15,813 bases of DNA from NCBI GenBank assembly GCA_965371945.1, contig CBDVAK010000050.1, forward strand, positions 1 through 15,813. The letters are read 5' to 3'. Each line of letters starts with the position of its first letter. The stretch's first letter is position 1. Positions 6,816 through 14,000 of this stretch are shown in pieces. This stretch comes from CBDVAK01 sp965371945. Its GTDB lineage: Bacteria > Pseudomonadota > Gammaproteobacteria > Competibacterales > JAHEDQ01. The position numbers and the translations under genes were made by a program. A model generated the notes under the pieces. The model was not told where the DNA came from, made no database searches, and saw only the letters and a list, made by a program, of their open reading frames with translations.

Positions 6816-7838
6816 ATGAAACTCGCATCACTCAAACAGGGGCGTGACGGGCGTCTGGTGGTGGTTAGCGCCGATCTGCAAAGCTGTACCGACGCCACCG
6901 AAATTGCGGCCACATTGCAGGGCGCTCTCGACGACTGGGCACGGGTCGAGCCTGAGCTGCGTGCGCTCGCCGATGCTTTGGCTGCCGACACCGTGGCCTC
7001 CAGCCCCTTCGATCCTTGCGCGTGCGCCGCGCCACTACCACGGGCCTATCAATGGGCCGATGGCAGCGCCTACGTCAATCATGTCGAGCTGGTACGCAAG
7101 GCCCGGGGCGCTGCCATGCCGGAGAGCTTCTGGCATGAGCCGTTGATGTACCAGGGTGGCTCCGACAGTTTCATCGGTCCTTGCGACGACATCGAACTCG
7201 CCAGCACCGACTGGGGCATCGATTTCGAAGCCGAGATCGCGGTGATCACCGACGACGTGCCGATGGGTGTGGATGAGAATGATGCCGGCTCGCACATCAA
7301 GCTGCTGATGCTGGTCAACGATGTCAGTCTGCGCGCTTTGATACCGGGCGAACTGGCCAAAGGTTTCGGATTCTTCCAATCCAAACCGTCCAGCGCATTC
7401 TCACCGGTGGCGCTGACCCCGGATGAACTGGGAGACGACTGGCGTGATGGCAAACTCCACCGGCCTCTGCTGGTGCGCTACAACGACACGCCGTTTGGCA
7501 AGGCCCGGGCGGGCCAGGACATGACCTTCAGTTTCCCGCAAATCGTGGCCCACGCGGCCCGCACCCGTCCACTGGGAGCCGGCACCATCGTGGGTTCCGG
7601 CACCGTATCCAACAAGCAGGGCACGGAGCATGGCACCGCGATCGCGGACGGGGGCGTGGGTTATTCCTGCATTGCCGAGCTGCGCATGATCGAAATCATC
7701 GCCGATGGCAAGCCGGCAACGCCGTTCATGCAATTCGATGATCGCGTTCGTATCGAGATGCTGGACCGCTCCGGCGCTTCGTTGTTCGGGGCGATCGACC
7801 AGCAGGTGATTCGCTACCAGCCCGCGGACCTGCGCTGA
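6816..7838 (+). CDS. fumarylacetoacetate hydrolase family protein
   Basis: Expected to hydrolyse the C-C bond of fumarylacetoacetate, giving fumarate and acetoacetate after HmgA. It has 340 residues. The FAH catalytic domain shows QWADGSAYVNHVELVRKARG, GIDFEAEIAVITDDVPMG with acidic metal ligands at D136, E138 and E140, LLMLVNDVSLR with D169, and GAGTIVGSGTVSNKQGTEHG, which carries the usual G-S-G-T-V-S-N. The first 70 residues form the variable N-terminal domain. The ATG at 6816 lies 7 bases after the hmgA stop and uses an AGGAG inside the hmgA end. No maleylacetoacetate isomerase gene lies in the operon, so either that enzyme is encoded elsewhere or this hydrolase accepts the cis product. 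The family also contains fumarylpyruvate and acylpyruvate hydrolases. Confidence 0.88.
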   Translation: MKLASLKQGRDGRLVVVSADLQSCTDATEIAATLQGALDDWARVEPELRALADALAADTVASSPFDPCACAAPLPRAYQWADGSAYVNHVELVRKARGAAMPESFWHEPLMYQGGSDSFIGPCDDIELASTDWGIDFEAEIAVITDDVPMGVDENDAGSHIKLLMLVNDVSLRALIPGELAKGFGFFQSKPSSAFSPVALTPDELGDDWRDGKLHRPLLVRYNDTPFGKARAGQDMTFSFPQIVAHAARTRPLGAGTIVGSGTVSNKQGTEHGTAIADGGVGYSCIAELRMIEIIADGKPATPFMQFDDRVRIEMLDRSGASLFGAIDQQVIRYQPADLR

Positions 7839-7839
7839 A

Positions 7840-7857
7840 GTGCGGCGGTACCCGCAC
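7840..7857. terminator. short hairpin between two convergent genes
   Basis: GTGCGG (7840-7845) and CCGCAC (7852-7857) form a six-base-pair stem with a six-base loop, directly after the hydrolase stop and before the stop of the convergent membrane-protein gene at 7884. It has no T-run on either strand, so termination is only suggested by its position. Confidence 0.3.
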
Positions 7858-7883
7858 CCGCATTGCCCCGGCTCATTGAGCAC

Positions 7884-8441
7884 CTACGAGGACGGCGAAA
7901 AGCGATCCCATAGGACGAAGCCGACACCGACAGCGATACCGAGTACCACCATCAACACTGTGGCCTGGTTCAGGTGTGCGATCGCGACCATGCCCAGGGC
8001 CAGGAACATGCCAACGACGATCAGCCGCCAGTTCAGATAGATGCCGGCCAGAAAGGTGCTCAGCGCCAGTGCGTAGAGCAGGATCAAGCCGCTGACCTCG
8101 CTGTTCATGTTCTCGCGCACCACCGGCAGGAATGCCAGGCGCATGGCGACCAGGAATGCCCCCCAGTGCAAAATCTGTGTCCACACCAGTCGGGTCTTGC
8201 TCAGCCCTTTTGCCGCGACCCGCGACCATTCGGTGACGACGCACAAACCCCCGTATACGATCGCCAGCACCTGCCAGTACCAGGCGCTGCCCACGGGTGC
8301 GGCGTCGGTGTAGCCGATGCCGATCATGGCCAGCACCACCATCGCGATATAGGGCGCCTCGGCGCGGCTCAAATACTCCATATAGCCGCGTTTGGGTGGC
8401 GTGGCAGGGCTGGTCGAGGACTGTTCATCGGACGTCGGCAT
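7884..8441 (-). CDS. hypothetical six-helix inner-membrane protein
   Basis: A 185-residue protein I do not recognise. A polar N-terminus rich in Ser and Thr is followed by six hydrophobic segments: APYIAMVVLAMIGIGY, WYWQVLAIVYGGLCVV, LHWGAFLVAMRLAFLPVV, EVSGLILLYALALSTFLAG, WRLIVVGMFLALGMVAI and VLMVVLGIAVGVGFVLW. Charged residues in the loops, such as EWSRVAAKGLSKTR, favour the cytoplasmic side between helices 2 and 3. ATG 8441 has GGGAGAG close upstream on the minus strand; the frame stays open further up but that part has no protein-like character and overlaps the divergent kinase promoter region. It is transcribed alone, convergent with the homogentisate operon and divergent from the kinase gene. 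Confidence 0.8.
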   Translation of the reverse strand: MPTSDEQSSTSPATPPKRGYMEYLSRAEAPYIAMVVLAMIGIGYTDAAPVGSAWYWQVLAIVYGGLCVVTEWSRVAAKGLSKTRLVWTQILHWGAFLVAMRLAFLPVVRENMNSEVSGLILLYALALSTFLAGIYLNWRLIVVGMFLALGMVAIAHLNQATVLMVVLGIAVGVGFVLWDRFSPSS

Positions 8442-8460
8442 GGCGCTCTCCCGCGTGTCG

Positions 8461-8523
8461 CAATTCGATTGCCTTGAACATAGCATCGACATCGGGGCAA
8501 GGTCTGCACAATTTCGATTCGAA
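8461..8523. promoter_or_regulatory. divergent intergenic region with repeated TTCGATT motif
   Basis: The 154-base gap between the divergent membrane-protein and kinase genes contains CAATTCGATTG (8461-8471) and, 40 bases on, CAATTTCGATTCGAA (from 8509), which ends in a TTCG-ATT-CGAA palindrome. Two similar AT-rich elements in the only shared control region could be operator sites for one or both genes. No convincing -35/-10 pair was found on either strand. Confidence 0.25.
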
Positions 8524-8595
8524 CCCGTTGGCTGGACTATCATTCGCATGCCGGCATGGCAGCCCCGCCACCACGCTACTTTCCGGGAGCAGGCA

Positions 8596-9870
8596 GTGAG
8601 CAGCACCCAGACCGATCTTCTCGTAGCCATGTTCGATGCCGCGGTCCAGGCCGCGCAACCCGCCAAGGTGATACCTGCGCACCTGCCGGCACCTCCCGAT
8701 GGGCGGACCGTGGTGATCGGTGCCGGCAAAGCATCCGCTGCCATGGCACAGGCGCTGGAGCGCCATTGGCAGGGAGCACTGCAAGGACTGGTGGTGACCC
8801 GCTACGGTTATGCCGTGCCCTGCGAGCGTATCGAGATTGTCGAAGCCTCGCACCCGGTCCCTGACCAGGCTGGAATGACGGCTGCCGGGCGCATGCTGGA
8901 CATGGTCGACAATCTCGAGCGCGAGGATCTGGTGATCTGTCTGATCTCCGGGGGCGGATCGGCGTTGCTGAGCCTGCCGGCACCGGGTCTTACCCTGGCG
9001 GACAAGCAGGCGGTCAGTCGATCCCTGCTCAAGTGCGGCGCCAACATTGCCGAGATCAATTGCGTGCGCAAGCATTTGTCCGCCATCAAGGGTGGCCGGC
9101 TGGCTGCCCGCTGCGCGCCGGCCCGGGTGGTGTCATTGCTGATATCCGATGTACCCGGCGATGACCCCGGTGCCATCGCCTCCGGCCCTACCGTGCCTGA
9201 TGCGACCAGCTTCGCCGACGCGCGTGCGGTGATGGAGAAATACGGGATAGGGGAACCGGGCGCAGTGCTGCACCATCTGCGGGAGGCACGCGAAGAGACT
9301 CCAAAGCCAGGAGATCCTCGCATGGCGCATATCGAAACCGTGCTGGTGGCAAAACCGCAGGCATCGCTGGAAGCAGCCGCGGCGGTGGCCGCGGGGGCTG
9401 GTTACACTCCGCTGATCCTTGGTGACAGCATCGAAGGCGAAGCGCGTGAAGTGGCACTGGTACACGCCGGTATCACCCAGCAGGTGGTCCGACACGGACA
9501 ACCGCTTGCCGCACCCTGCGTCCTGCTGTCGGGTGGAGAAACCACCGTCACCGTGTGCGGCACCGGCAGGGGGGGGCGCAATGCGGAATTTGCCTTGGCC
9601 CTGGCGATCGCCCTCGACGGCAACCCCCGCGTTTATGCACTGGCTGCCGACACCGATGGTATCGATGGAACCGAAGACAATGCCGGTGCGATCGTCACTC
9701 CGCACACGCTGACCGAAGCGGATCGCAACGGTTTGAGTGCCGTCAGGTCACTGGCGGACAACGACGGCTATGGCTACTTTGAGAGTATCGACGGTTTGTT
9801 GATGACAGGTCCGACCTTTACCAACGTGAACGATTTTCGTGCGATATTGATCGATGAGGAGCCGTCCTGA
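8596..9870 (+). CDS. ttuD: glycerate 2-kinase (MOFRL family)
   Basis: Phosphorylates D-glycerate with ATP to 2-phosphoglycerate, feeding glyoxylate, tartrate or serine-cycle carbon into glycolysis. Proteins of this family are often mislabelled hydroxypyruvate reductase. It has 424 residues. The N-terminal domain begins TVVIGAGKASAAMAQALE and holds LISGGGSALL (residues 116-125) and CVRKHLSAIKGGRLA (156-170). SLLISDVPGDDPGAIASGPT follows. The C-terminal MOFRL domain shows LLSGGETTVTVCGTGRGGRN and the acidic ADTDGIDGTEDNAGA near residue 351, with LLMTGPTFTNVND at the end. GTG 8596 is chosen because GGGAG lies six bases upstream; the frame is open further back to 8392 but would then overlap the divergent gene. 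It stands alone, with no hydroxypyruvate or tartronate enzyme beside it. Confidence 0.92.
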   Translation: MSSTQTDLLVAMFDAAVQAAQPAKVIPAHLPAPPDGRTVVIGAGKASAAMAQALERHWQGALQGLVVTRYGYAVPCERIEIVEASHPVPDQAGMTAAGRMLDMVDNLEREDLVICLISGGGSALLSLPAPGLTLADKQAVSRSLLKCGANIAEINCVRKHLSAIKGGRLAARCAPARVVSLLISDVPGDDPGAIASGPTVPDATSFADARAVMEKYGIGEPGAVLHHLREAREETPKPGDPRMAHIETVLVAKPQASLEAAAAVAAGAGYTPLILGDSIEGEAREVALVHAGITQQVVRHGQPLAAPCVLLSGGETTVTVCGTGRGGRNAEFALALAIALDGNPRVYALAADTDGIDGTEDNAGAIVTPHTLTEADRNGLSAVRSLADNDGYGYFESIDGLLMTGPTFTNVNDFRAILIDEEPS

Positions 9871-9920
9871 ATCCGACAGACTCTCGCAAATGCTCATGGT
9901 TAGCTCTGCCAGACTGGATG

Positions 9921-9943
9921 TTCGAGGTGTCTTGACCCTCGAA
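9921..9943. repeat. perfect seven-base inverted repeat upstream of the ABM gene
   Basis: TTCGAGG (9921-9927) and CCTCGAA (9937-9943) are perfect complements around a nine-base loop. The repeat lies 25 bases before the chosen start of the next gene and 50 bases after the kinase stop. It has no T-run, so it looks more like an operator or a 5' leader hairpin than a terminator. Confidence 0.45.
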
Positions 9944-9968
9944 TGCCAATGCTTCAGGAGGAATGAAG

Positions 9969-10274
9969 ATGATAGTACGGATGTGGCACGGAAAAGTCGC
10001 TGCTGCAAAAGGCGATGAGTATGCCGAGTTCATGAAAGAAAGAGCGGCCCCGGATTATGGCTCCGTGGATGGTTTGCAGAAGCTCCTTTTCCTGCGCAGG
10101 AATGAGGCGGATGTCGCTCATTTCATGTTGGTGACCTACTGGGACTCCATGGACTCGGTCAGGAAATTTGCGGGTAGTCGCCCGGAAAAGGCCAAGTATT
10201 ACCCTGAAGACGACGAGTTCCTGTTAGAGAAAGAAGAGACATCCGCGCTATACGAGGTTTTTCTGGAGAAATAG
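9969..10274 (+). CDS. ABM-fold (antibiotic biosynthesis monooxygenase-like) small protein
   Basis: A 101-residue protein fitting the dimeric alpha/beta-barrel ABM superfamily. It starts MIVRMWHGKV, has a helix AKGDEYAEFMKERAAPDYGS, a strand QKLLFLRRNEADVAHFMLVT, then YWDSMDSVRKFAGSRPEKAK and YYPEDDEFLLEKEE. The W-(D/E)-S plus F-A-G pattern and the Y-Y-P-x-D segment are common in ABM-domain proteins of this size. These range from haem-degrading or quinol-forming oxygenases to proteins without known activity; no substrate can be named. The ATG at 9969 is preferred to 9963 because the perfect AGGAGG at 9956-9961 is then seven bases away rather than one. It may be co-transcribed with the following small genes. 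Confidence 0.75.
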   Translation: MIVRMWHGKVAAAKGDEYAEFMKERAAPDYGSVDGLQKLLFLRRNEADVAHFMLVTYWDSMDSVRKFAGSRPEKAKYYPEDDEFLLEKEETSALYEVFLEK

Positions 10275-10354
10275 CTTTGTCGAACCCACCGCATGCACTT
10301 GGGTAACCCGGCGAGGGGTTGACGAGTGACGCCCGGCCAGCCCCCGGAGGTGCT

Positions 10355-10588
10355 ATGAAGAAACTGAAGAACGAGAAGGAACTGGTTAAGAAAGCGATCG
10401 CTCTTGGGGTAAAGTATGGCGAGGAACGGGGCGCGGTCGAGTTTGAAGCAACCGACTCGGCCAATGAAAAGCTCGACTATATCTATCGGTTGCTGGTGCA
10501 TGACAAGTTGATATTGCCTCTCCCCGAGGATCAGGTGTCCCAGAAATCCATACGGCATAAACTGGCTATCTGGGCATCCAGGCAATAG
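10355..10588 (+). CDS. DUF5062-like small protein
   Basis: A 77-residue, highly charged protein beginning MKKLKNEKELVKKAIALG and ending HKLAIWASRQ. The order of blocks, a Lys-rich N-terminus, VKYGEERGAVEF, then LDYIYRLLVHDKLILPLPED and the terminal HKLAIW, agrees with my recollection of DUF5062, known mainly from gammaproteobacteria and without assigned function. ATG 10355 follows a clear GGAGG four bases upstream. It is predicted soluble and helical, with no signal peptide. It sits 80 bases after the ABM gene; a short AACCC/GGGTT hairpin (10305-10320) lies between them without a T-run. Confidence 0.65.
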   Translation: MKKLKNEKELVKKAIALGVKYGEERGAVEFEATDSANEKLDYIYRLLVHDKLILPLPEDQVSQKSIRHKLAIWASRQ

Positions 10589-10679
10589 CGTCGACAGCTC
10601 CGATAGATAACAGGATGAAAATCATCATCGATGAGTGGCTTCACAAAAATGCAGAACTTTCCCAGGTAGAGGTGACGCC

Positions 10680-10919
10680 ATGGGATGTGATCACAGGAAA
10701 GCGCTGGATCTGGCCAAAGCAGGGCATTGGGACGAGGCGCACCACCTGGTTCAGGCCCACTCTGACGACCTGTCCTGCCTGATACATGCGTATTTGCACA
10801 GAGAGGAGGGCGACTCGGGCAACGCGGGGTACTGGTACCGGCGGGTGGGCTCGGAGATGCCGCGCGATACTCTGAAGGAGGAACTCGAGCGATTGTATAG
10901 GATGGTTGTTGAACGCTGA
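10680..10919 (+). CDS. hypothetical 79-residue helical protein
   Basis: I recognise no named family. The sequence RKALDLAKAGHWDEAHHLVQ, then CLIHAYLHREEGDSGNAGYW followed by YRRVG, reads like one and a half TPR-type helix pairs: small residues at the packing positions, W-D-E-A-H-x-L-V, and a terminal amphipathic helix KEELERLYRMVVER. Proteins with this pattern are, as I recall, scattered in proteobacteria as hypotheticals. ATG 10680 follows GAGGTG with a short gap. The frame is open further upstream to 10635 without a ribosome site. It is the last plus-strand gene and converges on the giant gene ending at 11031. Confidence 0.65.
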   Translation: MGCDHRKALDLAKAGHWDEAHHLVQAHSDDLSCLIHAYLHREEGDSGNAGYWYRRVGSEMPRDTLKEELERLYRMVVER

Positions 10920-11030
10920 TGCTGCGGGTTTTGCCCGTTGCCGGTGCTCGCTTGCCAATCAATTCGACGTGGACACTCAGTGCCCGCAGCCGCATTTCCT
11001 CGGTGTGTTGAGAAGCTTCCAATAAGACCT

Positions 11031-14000
11031 CTACCCGGAGACACGGAACTCCACGGCGTAGACGAGCCGTTCCTCGATCACGCGCCGGCGATGGGTTGCT
11101 CCAGAGCGTCGCTCCGGTACGGTTTTGTCCGTGTAGTAGCGCTCGAATTCCCGCAGTACCAGACGCCGGTCCCTGCCCGGGACCTTGGGCAGATCCTGGT
11201 TTTCGATAGCCCAGATCTTGGCATCCCGGAGGTTGACGATGGGGCCCAGGTCGCCTGGCAGCGCGGGTACCACGGGGTTCACGGGCGAGACCGGTGTCAC
11301 CGGTCTCAAGGGGGTCCTGGGTCTGATTCGTCGCGCAGGATTCAGGACGCCCAAGTCGATGGTGGCACGCAAATCCACGAACTCGCCGGAACGTGGATGG
11401 ACTGTTTTACCGTCTGCCGCATCCACGATTGCGGCATCGGTGATGTTGTTCGAGCCGAGCATCGGTCCTATCACGACGCCACGGCGGTAGGGTGGTCCGA
11501 CTACCGCGGATGCCAGTCTCGAATGATCGCCCCAGGCTAGGTCCGAGTCCACCGCTGGATCACGGGTTTGGAGCATGAGTTCGACACGGTTTCGACCTGA
11601 CTCGTGCAGCCCCCCGATGAATGAGATGTCGGAGTACTCGGAGTCCACCGGGAATTTCATGGGGCCGTAGTGGGGGAGGGGTCCGCGCAGAGTCAGGCTC
11701 ACCTGTTCCCCGGATTGCTTCAGGAACGCACGTCGGCGCGGCAGGACTTGTGCGAACTCCGCCAGTACGACCTTTGACACCTTCGCAGCGCCAAGCGCAT
11801 TGGGCTGATAGCGGACCAGGGCGAGCCGGACGAACGGCATGTAGGACACGCCTGGGTCGAGTTCGATGTCGCAATACCACAGGCGCCGACCTTGGTCCCA
11901 GTGGACGCGATGACCGACGACATGAACATGTGGGGCGTCCGGGCGTTCCTGCAGCCGCACCTGTTCGCTATGGACCCGGGCACCAAAGTCTGACGCTCGT
12001 GTTTTGCTTTTGGGCAATGCCGTTTCCCACAGCGGGTCCAGACCCCACTGGGTGACGAGCGCCTGCAGGTGCTTGGGGATGTCCGTGAAACGGGCGTTGT
12101 TACCCAACAGCACGACGCCCAGCAGTTCGCCGTCGCCTGAGCTGAACCACGGGCGATCCAGCCACACCCGCAGACCGTTGCCCAGTCGAGTATGCGAGAT
12201 CGTGCCGCTGCTCTCGCTGTGCTGCCAGCGGAAGGTGGGCACCGTGTAGAGCACTCGCGGATCATCGGGCGGGGCGCTGGCCGGCACGATCAAACGGTTG
12301 GATGCGCCGCCGCTGTCATGCAGGACTGGTGCGCCGGGGTCATCGGCAGCCCCTGCCTTGACTGGCGGACCTTCGGCCGCGGGTCCCAGCCGGGTGATCA
12401 GGTCACGATTGTCGTAGAGGGCAGAAGGCAGGTACTCGCGGAACCGGGTCGACGCGCGGACACGATAGCGTATGAGGCGGAATCGGGTATCGCCAAACTC
12501 ATGCCGGTCACCCCGCGCGCGTTCACGGCCTGGGTCTATCCGTTGCGCATCGATGGCGGCCTGCAGTTGGAACTGGTTGGGATGGTTCTCCTGCAACTGG
12601 ACCTCGCCGAGTTGCCCGTGGCCCTCGACTCTCTCGGGACCCTCTTTTTGTAGGTCATCGACCCATTCGTGCCAGTCGGCCTCGATTTCGAACTTCCCGG
12701 TGCTCGGGCCGTGCAGATTTACCCGCCGACAGAGTAGCTTGGCGTGAGGATCCCCCAGGTTGCGGCGGATCGACAGCTTTATCAGCTCCGGCAAGCAGAC
12801 CGGTTGCTGAGTTGCGTGTACCAGCACCAGTTCGCGGTATGGCGTCAGCATCCAGTGATTGCCGAGCGCGGCCATGCCACTGACGAAGCTGTGTTGGCTT
12901 TCGTTGCTGGTCCACTGTGGCACGCCGAAACTGCCGAGGAACGCGGGATGCACATAGCTGGAATACCCCAGCCTCACGATGTGTCCCTTGCGTACCAGGA
13001 AGGTCAGCACCCGTGTGTCTTCGTTCCAGATTGGTCGACCGTCGTCCGGGAAGCTCTCCGTGCAGTGCGGATCGCTCAGAGTCCCCGCACGTTCGGCCAG
13101 CACGATCCTGAGCCCCTGACGGTCGGGCCAATTGCCCGCAAAGGCTACCAGCAGCACCAGCGTGCCATTGGGTGCCTGTCGCGCGGCGCAACTGGGGCCG
13201 AGGTTCATCTCGCCGCCGATGCCCGGCAAGCTGTGGTCGGGCAGGGCCCGCAACGCGATTCCTGCCGCAGCGCCGTCCGGCAGGTAAGGCGTCCGGATCA
13301 GTGCTTCGCGGTGGATGACATACTGGCCGCCACTCAAGCGATCGCCCACCGGGTTCTCAGGCGTGGGGAGCTTCGGCGGTACCGCGGTCGTGGTCGCGAC
13401 GCTGCCCAGCTTTGCCGGTGTGATCAATTCGATCTGGGAGCCGGGCAGGTGGTCATAGAGACTGCCTGCCTCGCGTGCCGCGATCTCATAACCTTTCTTG
13501 ATCTCCGCGGGATTGGCGAAGAAGGGGTCGAACAAGCCGTGCTGCTCGCACTGTTGCTGCGAAGATTTTGGCGGGATCACATGCCGTTCGTTGATCGCTG
13601 TGTACTCGAAGTCCTGCGATGCGGGCAGTGCGATGGCGGCGGCGAAGTCCGGTGTTGCCAGGTACGCGTTGGCATGGGTGTCGAAGTTGCTGCGAATCAC
13701 CAGGCGTTCGAAGGATTCACCCTCGCTCACTCGGGCCCGCTGGACCACAACCGGTGGATCTACGGGCTCGAAACGCCAGTAGCCGACCGCTTCGGTGGCA
13801 TTCTCCATGTCGCCCAGCGAGGGATCGTCTACCGCCAGACTGTTGCCGGCCAGATCCACCAGGCGGGCCCGCATGCGATAGAGTTGACCGAAACGGAGCC
13901 GCGGCAGAGAGCCGGGCAGAGCCTTGAACGAGACACTCAGGCCGTTGCCTCCGGTCGCAACGTCGGTAACCTCGACCGACTCCTCTCCCTGTGACTTGCT

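Noticed and set aside
8442..8744. N-terminal extension of the six-helix membrane protein on the minus strand
   Set aside because: The extension is not protein-like and would overlap the kinase start. The ATG at 8441 has a proper ribosome site.
10615..10779. A 54-codon frame starting ATGAAAATCATCATCGATG
   Set aside because: It overlaps most of the 79-residue gene in another frame, loses protein-like composition after about 20 codons and has no good ribosome site.
10924..10938. CGGG-TTTTG-CCCG hairpin between the two convergent genes as a terminator
   Set aside because: Only four G-C pairs plus a wobble and no T-run on either strand.
11185..11490. Plus-strand frame with collagen-like Gly-x-x repeats (GTTGFTGETGVTG)
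   Set aside because: It is the antisense reading of the Pro-rich linker of the giant protein, since Pro codons read as Gly codons on the other strand.
12744..13994. A 416-codon open frame on the plus strand
   Set aside because: It lies wholly opposite the giant minus-strand gene, its translation is rich in Arg, Gln, His and Cys with no coherent domain, and it has no ribosome site. It is an antisense shadow caused by high GC content.
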